This document shows positions 58,004-64,000 of a DNA stretch of 64,000 nt, in pieces. A model generated the notes under the pieces. It made no database searches, was not told the origin of the DNA, and worked only from the letters and a program-made list of their open reading frames with translations. The position numbers were made by a program, and so were the translations under genes. The stretch is from JANNMJ01 sp031425525 (lineage in GTDB: Bacteria > Bacteroidota > Bacteroidia > Cytophagales > Hymenobacteraceae): NCBI GenBank assembly GCA_031425525.1, contig JANPJM010000083.1:66940-130939 (forward strand), in the 5' to 3' direction. Within the stretch, counting starts at the first letter, position 1. Each line of letters begins with the position of its first letter.

Positions 58004-59119
58004 ATGGCCGAAGTTCTTTCCGCGCCCGCCGTGGCCGCGCCGTCCATATTCGAGCAAATCGAGCAGCATCACCACGAGCAAGTGGTGTTCTGCCACGACG
58101 AAGAAACCGGCTTGCGGGCCATCATCGGCATCCACAACACGGTGCTGGGGCCGGCCCTCGGCGGCACCCGGATGTGGCATTACGCCTCCGACGCCGACGC
58201 CCTGCACGATGTGCTGCGCCTGAGCCGGGGGATGACGTATAAAGCCTCCATTTCGGGCCTGAACCTGGGCGGCGGCAAGGCCGTCATCCTCGGCGACGCC
58301 AAAACGCAGAAGACGCCCGCCTTGCTGCGCCGCTTCGGCCAGTTCGTCGAGAGCCTCGGTGGTAAGTACATCACGGCCGAAGACGTAGGCATCAACACGG
58401 CCGATATGGCCCAGGTGCGCCACGAAACCAAGCACGTCACGGGCCTGCCCGTGGAGATGGGCGGTTCCGGCGACCCCTCGCCCGTCACGGCCTACACCAC
58501 GTATCTGGGGATGAAAGCGGGCGCCAAAACCGCCTTCGGCTCCGATTCGCTCGCCGGGCGCAAAGTGGCCGTGCAGGGCGCGGGCCACGTGGGCGTTCAT
58601 CTCATCGAGCGCTTGCTCGCCGATGGCGCCACGGTGTTCATCTCTGATTACTACGCCGAGCGCGTGGCCGCCATCACCAAAGCGCATCCGCATGTGCAAG
58701 CCGTGGGCCTGGAGGAGATTTACGACCTCGACGTAGACATTTACGCGCCCTGCGCCCTCGGCGCCACCCTCAACGACGACACCATTCCGCGCCTTCGGGC
58801 GGCCGTGGTGGCCGGTTGCGCCAACAATCAGCTCGCCGACGAGCGCATCCACGGCCCGCAGCTCGTGGAACGCGGCATTTTTTACGCCCCCGACTTTCTG
58901 ATCAACGCCGGCGGCCTCATCAACGTGTATTCCGAGCTGCACGGCTACAACCAGCAGCAAGCCTACGCCCAGGCCGAGAAGATTTACGACCAGACGCTCG
59001 ACATCTTCCGCTACTGCGCCGCCCAAGGCACGCACCCGCAGCAAGCCGCCATCCGCATCGCCGAGGAGCGCATCGCGCAGGCGCGGGCAGTGGCGGTGTC
59101 GGCGCCGGTGGTGCTGTAG
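58004..59119 (+). CDS. Leucine dehydrogenase (Glu/Leu/Phe/Val dehydrogenase family)
   Basis: This encodes 371 residues from the ATG at 58004. It deaminates branched-chain amino acids with NAD+. The whole protein aligns by eye with Bacillus leucine dehydrogenase: EQVVFCHDEETGLRAIIGIH, LGPALGGTRMWHYAS, GMTYKASISGLNLGGGKAVI (catalytic Lys), YITAEDVGI, NPSPVTAY-like DPSPVTAYTTYLGMKAGAK, the dinucleotide motif VAVQGAGHVG and DIYAPCALGATLND. The length is near the 364 residues of Bacillus. A longer frame upstream exists, but the family starts here. Own promoter 114 nt upstream. Confidence 0.95.
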   Translation: MAEVLSAPAVAAPSIFEQIEQHHHEQVVFCHDEETGLRAIIGIHNTVLGPALGGTRMWHYASDADALHDVLRLSRGMTYKASISGLNLGGGKAVILGDAKTQKTPALLRRFGQFVESLGGKYITAEDVGINTADMAQVRHETKHVTGLPVEMGGSGDPSPVTAYTTYLGMKAGAKTAFGSDSLAGRKVAVQGAGHVGVHLIERLLADGATVFISDYYAERVAAITKAHPHVQAVGLEEIYDLDVDIYAPCALGATLNDDTIPRLRAAVVAGCANNQLADERIHGPQLVERGIFYAPDFLINAGGLINVYSELHGYNQQQAYAQAEKIYDQTLDIFRYCAAQGTHPQQAAIRIAEERIAQARAVAVSAPVVL

Positions 59120-59139
59120 CGCGTGGCGGAGAGACTACC

Positions 59140-59147
59140 TACTTTTC
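59140..59147 (+). promoter_or_regulatory. TACTTTTC, TAnnTTTG-like box
   Basis: One mismatch from the consensus (last base), 5 nt before the ATG of the TPR protein; another possible leaderless gene. Confidence 0.4.
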
Positions 59148-59152
59148 CGTTT

Positions 59153-60223
59153 ATGAAAAAGGTCTTACTGCTTCTAATCTTGTGCAGTTCGCTAACCATT
59201 GCGTACGCACAAGACGATGCGCCATCTCAGGTGCGCTCGTTGGTGCAGGAAGGAGTGGAGTTGCACGATCAAGGGAAGTACGATCTCGCCATCGCGAAGT
59301 ATCAGGAAGCGTTGAAGCTGGCGCCCACCAACGAGACGGCGCAAAGCGAGATGGCAATGACATACAACGCGATGGGTCGCCATAAAGAGGCTATCGCCAT
59401 CTGCAAGAGGTTGCTCAAAGAACACTCGGATACAGACCCAGCGACGTACATTACATACGGCAACAGTCTGGATGCCTTAAAGAAAACCAAAGACGCGGCT
59501 GAGATATACAAAACGGGCTTGGCGCGTTACCCGGATTCGTATTCTTTGTATTTTAACCAAGGTGTGATGTTGACTGGACAAGCAAAGCTGGCGGAAGCAA
59601 CCGCCAGTATGCAGCAGGCAGTTATACTCAATCCTAGCTACGCCAGTGGCAACATGAGCCTGGGTGCGCTGTCGTTGATGACCAAAGCCCAAGTGCCAGC
59701 CATCTTTGCCCTTTCACGGTTTCTCGTTTTGGAACCGCGCAGCCAACGCTCCGGTCAGCGACGGACTTGGCTCGATGAGGCAGTGATGGGAAAGCCCCGC
59801 GAAGCCGGTAAGCCAGTGGCTATTTCGATATCGGCTTCGGATCTTGACATCGACGGTAAAAATTCCAAGCCCGACGGTTTCGGGATGGTAGAACTGATGC
59901 TTTCGTCAGCAGGGGGATTATATCAGACCGATCAGTTCAAGGACAAGACGGCGACCGAGAAATTTATTGTGCAGTTTGGCATTCTGGCCGAAACGCTCAA
60001 AAAGCAACTCGAAAACCCGCGATCAGGCTTCAACTGGGAGTTTTATGCGCCTTACTTCGTTGAGATGGCCAGTAAAAACCACACGGCAGCGTTTGCCTAT
60101 TTGGTGCATTCCAGCCAAACTGATACGCCGGACGTCGCGCAGTGGCTCGCCGCACACCCGACAGAAGTGCAGGCGTTTCAAGAATGGTCGAAAAACTATG
60201 CATGGCCTAAGGCTAAGCTCTGA
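59153..60223 (+). CDS. Secreted tetratricopeptide-repeat protein
   Basis: This encodes 356 residues from the ATG at 59153. The signal peptide MKKVLLLLILCSSLTIAYAQ marks export. Four or so TPR helices follow: KYDLAIAKYQEALKLAPTNE, AMGRHKEAIAICKRLL, KTKDAAEIYKTGLARYPDSY and KLAEATASMQQAVILNPSYA. The C-terminal half (after about 200) is a separate domain with no family recognised. Such proteins act as periplasmic scaffolds. Composition is AT-richer than its neighbours, and a strong hairpin follows. Function unknown. Confidence 0.85.
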   Translation: MKKVLLLLILCSSLTIAYAQDDAPSQVRSLVQEGVELHDQGKYDLAIAKYQEALKLAPTNETAQSEMAMTYNAMGRHKEAIAICKRLLKEHSDTDPATYITYGNSLDALKKTKDAAEIYKTGLARYPDSYSLYFNQGVMLTGQAKLAEATASMQQAVILNPSYASGNMSLGALSLMTKAQVPAIFALSRFLVLEPRSQRSGQRRTWLDEAVMGKPREAGKPVAISISASDLDIDGKNSKPDGFGMVELMLSSAGGLYQTDQFKDKTATEKFIVQFGILAETLKKQLENPRSGFNWEFYAPYFVEMASKNHTAAFAYLVHSSQTDTPDVAQWLAAHPTEVQAFQEWSKNYAWPKAKL

Positions 60224-60245
60224 AACCGACGTTCGCTTTTTGCTG

Positions 60246-60282
60246 AAAGGTCGCGCGGGGCACTCGTCCCGCGCGACCTTTG
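60246..60282 (+). terminator. Terminator hairpin overlapping a promoter-like box
   Basis: A 14-bp perfect stem AAAGGTCGCGCGGG and its complement with an 8-nt loop. The right arm contains GACCTTTG (60275-60282), a TAnnTTTG-like box that could drive nusB. Termination of the TPR gene and initiation of nusB would share the sequence. Confidence 0.65.
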
Positions 60283-60299
60283 CGTTTTCAATACTTAAT

Positions 60300-60355
60300 C
60301 GAAACTCGAAACTCGAAACTCGAAACTCGAAACTCGAAACTCGAAACTCGAAACT
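60300..60355. repeat. (CGAAACT)8 heptanucleotide microsatellite
   Basis: Eight perfect tandem copies of CGAAACT end 5 bp before the nusB ATG at 60361. Perfect heptamers of this length are prone to slipped-strand changes. Confidence 0.98.
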
Positions 60356-60360
60356 ACCTT

Positions 60361-61578
60361 ATGCTCAACCGCCGCACTCTCCGAATCAAAGCGATGCAGG
60401 CCATTTTTGGCTACCGCCAGGCCGAAGGCGCCAACGCGCAGCTCGCCATCGACCAGATTGGGGCTGCTTTCGAGCCTGATTTGATGGCCGAAGTGGCGCC
60501 CGACCGCCGCCGCCTCGAAGGCGAGCGCCAATTGGCCGAGCTGGCGTTCAACGAATGGCGCGATGCGCACCGCGCCGCCGCACCGAAGCCCGCCTTCGCC
60601 GCAGATGACACCACCACTGAGGCCACCGTGCGCGCCGCCGTCAATAACGCCGTGCGGGCCTATGAAGCCGGGGTAGCGCGCGACGCCAAGCGTCTCGACC
60701 ACGAGTTGCTGGCCGCCGTCGAGCGCATCTACGACCATTATCTGCTCACGCTGCTGATTCCGGAGGCGCTCCAGCGGCTCATCCGTGACGAGCGCGAACT
60801 GCTCGCGCGGCCCACGCGTACCGGCGAGCCGCGCCCGGCCACCCTCAACACCACGCGGTTCCTCGATAACCCCGTCGTGGAGAAGCTGATGGCGAACCCG
60901 CAATTGCGCGAGCGCGCCATCCGCCGCGATTTGAAGTGGGAAGGCGACGATTTGAAGGTGCTGCGCGATTTCTACAACACCACTTTCAAGGATGATGAAG
61001 AGCTGCGCGCCTACCTCGTAAAGCCCGGCGCGCCGACCTACGAAGAGCATCAGGAGGCGTTGCGCCATTTGCTGAAAGGCTTGGTGTTCAAGAACGACGA
61101 CCTGGAAGCGTGGTTCGCCACGCGCGACCTCAACTGGGAGGAAAACCGCCCCGTCGTGCGCTCGTTGGTGAACAAAACCATCAAATCGCTCACGGCCGAG
61201 GCACCCACCGACGAGCCGCTGCTCGATCTTTCGCCGAACTGGCAGGAGGATCAGGAGTTCTACGAAGCCCTCTACCGCCGTGCCCTGCAAGACGATGCAC
61301 AGTACGAGGCGCTCATCGTCGGCACGCTGCAAAACTGGGATGTCGAGCGCGTGGCCCTCACCGACCGCATCCTCCTCAAACTTGCGCTCGCCGAAATGCA
61401 CCTCTTCCGCGACATTCCGGTGAAGGTGACGATCAACGAGTACATCGAAATCTCGAAGCTGTACTCGACGCCCAAATCCAAGCAGTTCATCAACGGCATC
61501 CTCGATAAACTGGCGCAAGAACTGACGCAGAGCGGCGCCATCCGTAAATCGGGCAAGGGGCTGCTGGATAATAAGTAG
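60361..61578 (+). CDS. nusB: Transcription antitermination factor NusB (long Bacteroidota form)
   Basis: This encodes 405 residues from the ATG at 60361, the family's MLNRRTLRIKAMQAIFGY start. NusB with NusE forms the boxA-binding part of rRNA antitermination. The C-terminal NusB domain (about 275-395) shows EDQEFYEALYRRAL, NWDVERVALTDRILLKLALA and IPVKVTINEYIEISKLYSTP followed by KSKQFINGILDKL. The N-terminal 270 residues are an extra helical region typical of Bacteroidota. The upstream frame reads the heptamer repeat as ETRNSKL units and is not likely used. Confidence 0.93.
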   Translation: MLNRRTLRIKAMQAIFGYRQAEGANAQLAIDQIGAAFEPDLMAEVAPDRRRLEGERQLAELAFNEWRDAHRAAAPKPAFAADDTTTEATVRAAVNNAVRAYEAGVARDAKRLDHELLAAVERIYDHYLLTLLIPEALQRLIRDERELLARPTRTGEPRPATLNTTRFLDNPVVEKLMANPQLRERAIRRDLKWEGDDLKVLRDFYNTTFKDDEELRAYLVKPGAPTYEEHQEALRHLLKGLVFKNDDLEAWFATRDLNWEENRPVVRSLVNKTIKSLTAEAPTDEPLLDLSPNWQEDQEFYEALYRRALQDDAQYEALIVGTLQNWDVERVALTDRILLKLALAEMHLFRDIPVKVTINEYIEISKLYSTPKSKQFINGILDKLAQELTQSGAIRKSGKGLLDNK

Positions 61579-61658
61579 GGTTTAGTTTTTAGGGTTTAGT
61601 TTTTAGGCGGGCTACCGCAAGTTTGCCTAGACCCTAAATCCTAAAAACTAAACCCTAA
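61576..61658. repeat. Telomere-like TTTAGGG/CCCTAAA inverted array
   Basis: AGGGTTTAGTTTTTAGG at 61577-61593 is exactly complementary to 61640-61656, with further imperfect units inside. It follows nusB and may end its transcript. Confidence 0.85.
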
Positions 61659-61739
61659 CTCCTCCCGTCACTAGTTTTGCTTGGCCCCGTAGAAGGGGCG
61701 ATTTGTACCCTCTCACTTCGTTCGTCCCTCAATCGACCC

Positions 61740-62054
61740 ATGGCTAAGAAAGTCACTATCGCTACGTTTTCGTTTGCGGCCGGCGCGGCTACCGGCGCCC
61801 TGCTCGGCCTGTTGTATGCACCGACGCGGGGCCGCGAAACGCGCTCGCGGCTGTCGTTTCAGATTGAAAAATACCGCGACCGCCTCGCCGAAATCACCAC
61901 AAGCCTGATGGCGGCCAAAACCGATTCGCCGGCGGCCACGTCGGCTAAGTCGGAGGGCCAGCGCGTTATCCGCGACGCCCGCGACAAGGCCGAAGCCTTG
62001 CTCACGGACGTTGATTCGTTGATCGAGCAAATCAATTCGCGCCGCACGAGCTAG
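61740..62054 (+). CDS. YtxH domain protein
   Basis: This encodes 104 residues from the ATG at 61740. A hydrophobic Gly/Ala-rich helix (TFSFAAGAATGALLGLLYAP) followed by TRGRETRSRLSFQIEKYRDR is the form of YtxH-domain proteins (small membrane-anchored, often general-stress proteins). The rest is a charged helix (KSEGQRVIRDARDKAEALLT) likely forming a coiled coil in the cytoplasm. It lies downstream of nusB, beyond a telomere-like repeat. Exact function unknown. Confidence 0.85.
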   Translation: MAKKVTIATFSFAAGAATGALLGLLYAPTRGRETRSRLSFQIEKYRDRLAEITTSLMAAKTDSPAATSAKSEGQRVIRDARDKAEALLTDVDSLIEQINSRRTS

Positions 62055-62068
62055 CTCACGCGCTGTGT

Positions 62069-62144
62069 AACGTAACGCCAGGCTCCTGCTTGGCGCCGCG
62101 CGCCGCCGAGCGTCAGGCGCCAAGCAGGGACTTGGCGTTACGTT
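62069..62144. repeat. Dispersed palindrome family R1, copy 3
   Basis: Arms of about 29 bp with a few mismatches around the same core GCCGCGCGCCGCCGAGCGTC as at 3422-3501 and 43904-43977. Confidence 0.9.
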
Positions 62145-62194
62145 AAAAGCCCAACCGCCGCGCACAACCGCCCGCGCCCCGCCTCACATACTCC

Positions 62195-62698
62195 ATGAAA
62201 TACCCACAGTTAGCTCTCGCGCTGCTGCTGCTGACCACCACGTTGGCCGCTTGCGACAAAACCGTTCCCGCGACCGACGCCGCTACCGCCGCCGCCAACC
62301 GCTCGGAGGAAGACCTGTCGGCCGAAGACCTCATCAGCAACCCCAATACGGCCAACCCGCAGGAGGTGCCCGTACCTAACGACCTGGGTGTGATGACGTT
62401 CTCCGAAAAAGAATTTGATTTCGGCGACATCAAGCAGGGCGATGTGGTGAAGCACACGTTCGAGTTCACCAACACGGGCAAGCGGCCGATTATCATCGAT
62501 AACGCCTCGTCGTCGTGCGGCTGCACGGTGCCCACGTACCCACGCGAACCCATCGCCCCCGGCGATAAGGGCACCCTCGACGTGCAATTCAATTCGGCCG
62601 GTAAGGCCGGCGTAGTGACGAAAGTGGTGACCGTGCGCGCCAACACGCTCCCCAACATCAACGAAGTGACCATTAAATCGAACGTGCTGGTGCCGTAA
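62195..62698 (+). CDS. DUF1573 lipoprotein
   Basis: This encodes 167 residues. The signal MKYPQLALALLLLTTTLAAC ends in a lipobox. After a 45-residue acidic linker, the DUF1573 core appears: KEFDFGDIKQGDVVKHTFEF then TNTGKRPIIIDNASSSCGCT and APGDKGTLDVQFNSAGKAG. This is an immunoglobulin-like beta sandwich abundant in Bacteroidota, with the conserved CGC pair. The function is not established; it is presumed periplasmic and surface-associated. Confidence 0.93.
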   Translation: MKYPQLALALLLLTTTLAACDKTVPATDAATAAANRSEEDLSAEDLISNPNTANPQEVPVPNDLGVMTFSEKEFDFGDIKQGDVVKHTFEFTNTGKRPIIIDNASSSCGCTVPTYPREPIAPGDKGTLDVQFNSAGKAGVVTKVVTVRANTLPNINEVTIKSNVLVP

Positions 62699-62711
62699 GG
62701 CCACCAAGCGC

Positions 62712-62818
62712 TGTCATTGCGAGGAGGCTTTGCGACGAAGCAATCTCGCAGTAGGCAAGCGCGCCGCGCACTAAGCGAGATTGCCACGTCGTCGCAGAGC
62801 CTCCTCCTCGCAATGACA
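62712..62818. repeat. Dispersed palindrome family R2, copy 3
   Basis: TGTCATTGCGAGGAGGC at the left end and GCGAGATTGCCACGTCGTCG to CGCAATGACA on the right. Best-preserved of the three copies. Confidence 0.92.
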
Positions 62819-62863
62819 GGATTACGGTAACGGGCCGCGCAACATACCCCGATTTTGGCAGGA

Positions 62864-63802
62864 ATGGAAGAGTTGGAACCCGTTACGCACGTCACCCGCA
62901 CGCCCACCACCGCCCCGAAAGAACCGGTTTCCGCGCTGCTGCCGTGGTTGCTGGTGCTGGGGTTGGTGCTGATGTGGGGCACCTCGTTCATCCTCATCAA
63001 GCGCGGGCTGGCGGTGTACCGGCCGCTGGAATTGGGCGCGCTGCGCATTGTGCTGGCGGCGCTCGCGCTGGCGCCGTTCGCGGCGCGGGGGGTGCGGCTG
63101 GTGCCGCGCGCGCGGTGGCCGTGGCTGCTGACGGCGGGGTTGCTGGGCAATTTTCTGCCGGCTATTCTATTTGCGTGGGCCGAGACGCGGCTGGCGTCGG
63201 GGCTGGCGGGCATTCTCAATAGCCTGACCGGTTTGTTTACGCTGTTGGCGGGTGCCGCGCTGTTTGGGCAGCGCCTGACGGGCGCGCGCATCGCGGGGGT
63301 ACTCACGGGGATGGCCGGCACAGCCGTGCTGCTCAGCAGTGGCCCCGGTGGGTTGGGCCGCGTGGCCCCCGCCGATGTGCCGTACGGCCTACTGATCGTG
63401 CTGGCGACGGCGATGTACGGCCTCAACCTGAACCTGATTCGGTACCGCCTGAACGGCATTCCGCCGCTGGAAATGGCCGCGCTGGCGCTGTTGTTCGTGG
63501 CGGGGCCGGCGGCCGTGGTGCTGGGCTTTTCCGGTACGGTGGGCCGTACGCTGGTGCCCGGCGCGGGGCTTGCGTTTGGTGCCGTGGCGGTGCTGGCGGT
63601 CGGCTCGACGGCGCTGGGGCTGGTGATGTACAACTGGCTGATTCAGTTGCGCGGCACCGTCTTCGCGACCACGACCACGTACCTGATGCCGGTAGTATCG
63701 CTACTCTGGGGCGTGTTGGACGGCGAGCGCATTTACGCCGGGCACTACGTGGGTTTGGGGGTGATTTTAGCGGGCGTGGCGCTGGTGAGCCGGGCGAAGT
63801 AG
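62864..63802 (+). CDS. EamA family (DMT superfamily) transporter
   Basis: This encodes 312 residues from the ATG at 62864; a TTG three codons upstream is also possible. Ten hydrophobic helices make two EamA repeats. The first repeat starts with LLVLGLVLMWGTSFILIKRG, the typical WGxxF opening, and closes with LTGARIAGVLTGMAGTAVLL. The second begins near DVPYGLLIVLATAMYGLNLN and ends with YVGLGVILAGVALVSRAK. Such proteins export metabolites or amino acids; the substrate cannot be inferred. A soluble head of about 25 residues precedes the first helix. Confidence 0.92.
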   Translation: MEELEPVTHVTRTPTTAPKEPVSALLPWLLVLGLVLMWGTSFILIKRGLAVYRPLELGALRIVLAALALAPFAARGVRLVPRARWPWLLTAGLLGNFLPAILFAWAETRLASGLAGILNSLTGLFTLLAGAALFGQRLTGARIAGVLTGMAGTAVLLSSGPGGLGRVAPADVPYGLLIVLATAMYGLNLNLIRYRLNGIPPLEMAALALLFVAGPAAVVLGFSGTVGRTLVPGAGLAFGAVAVLAVGSTALGLVMYNWLIQLRGTVFATTTTYLMPVVSLLWGVLDGERIYAGHYVGLGVILAGVALVSRAK

Positions 63803-63838
63803 GGTGTAGTGTTTTAGGGTATAGGGTTTAGGGTTTAG
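63801..63838. repeat. TTTAGGG-type repeat
   Basis: Degenerate units (GTTTTAGGGTATAGGGTTTA and GGGTTTAGG) directly follow the EamA gene. Related to 61576-61658 and 14513-14529. Confidence 0.75.
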
Positions 63839-63934
63839 GCAATCGCGCGGGGCTCTGCCCCGTGTGGGCTATTTCCGGGGCTCCAGCCCCGGCACGGCGC
63901 GCGGATAGTTTGCGCAACGAAATTGAATTTGTGA

Positions 63935-63988
63935 CGCACCGCGTTGCCTTCCCTTGCCCGGCAGGGCAAGGGAAGGCAACGCGGTGCG
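63935..63988. repeat. 24-bp perfect inverted repeat at the right edge
   Basis: CGCACCGCGTTGCCTTCCCT begins a 24-bp arm that is exactly complementary to 63965-63988 around a 6-nt loop. No gene follows within the window. A preceding hairpin CCGGGGCTCCAGCCCCGG lies near 63876. Confidence 0.85.
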
Positions 63989-64000
63989 CTTGAGCTACCG

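Noticed and set aside
61576..63838. TTTAGGG repeats as evidence of a chromosome end
   Set aside because: Ordinary genes continue on both sides, and the arrays are short and inverted. Nothing else suggests a linear replicon.

Overview
The window looks like chromosomal DNA of a GC-rich member of the Bacteroidota, most like the Hymenobacter/Cytophagales group (inference; no rRNA is present to place it). Supporting signs are the Bacteroidota promoter element TAnnTTTG before many genes, an ExbB-ExbD-ExbD-TonB cassette, a long NusB of about 400 residues, a DUF1573 lipoprotein, a DUF6252-like lipoprotein, a large alpha-2-macroglobulin lipoprotein and a KdpD split into two proteins. No rRNA, tRNA, CRISPR array, prophage or transposase gene was seen. 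The window begins inside a gene.

Layout. 1-4.7 kb: a truncated phosphoesterase/outer-membrane fusion protein and a beta-barrel protein. 4.8-10.5 kb: alpha-2-macroglobulin. 11-15.7 kb: cupin, two multi-pass membrane proteins separated by a 43-bp tandem array, a small anchored protein and ferrochelatase. 15.8-17.9 kb: an AT-richer accessory patch with a fused ATPase/TOPRIM-like protein (candidate phage defence) and an orphan antitoxin-like gene. 18-25.5 kb: era, der, a small lipoprotein, the tonB-exbD-exbD-exbB block and mazG. 25.8-32.7 kb: metabolism (glmM, cysteine desulfurase, transketolase, transaldolase) with two small AT-richer genes between the last two. 32.8-41 kb: small proteins including a Rof-like Rho antiterminator, an ABC exporter, a sigma-54 activator, an AraC regulator, a monooxygenase, a SnoaL-like protein and an SDR. 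40.9-43.8 kb: a multi-PAS histidine kinase with its single-domain response regulator.

44.2-57.8 kb is a potassium-uptake supercluster: a 32-residue micro-ORF, kdpF, kdpA, kdpB, kdpC, an outer-membrane barrel, kup, a second barrel, the KdpD sensor module and a separate membrane histidine kinase. KdpFABC is the high-affinity ATP-driven pump and Kup a secondary uptake system. The two barrels may form the outer-membrane route, and the KdpD module plus kinase should sense K+ state. No kdpE lies in the cluster; the sigma-54 response regulator at 36.5 kb is the best local candidate for the output. C/T-rich minisatellites end directly at the start codons of kdpA, kup, the kinase gene and an antisense four-helix-bundle gene inside the cluster. 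58-63.8 kb holds leucine dehydrogenase, a TPR protein, nusB (preceded by eight CGAAACT units), a YtxH protein, a DUF1573 lipoprotein and an EamA transporter.

Intergenic DNA is rich in dispersed palindromes. At least three families recur, and one consists of two hairpins whose stems covary between copies. The most interesting signals are the start-codon-abutting minisatellites, the covarying repeat family, the tripartite fusion at the left edge, the defence-like ATPase and the repeated placement of TAnnTTTG-like boxes 4-5 nt before start codons, which suggests leaderless mRNAs.
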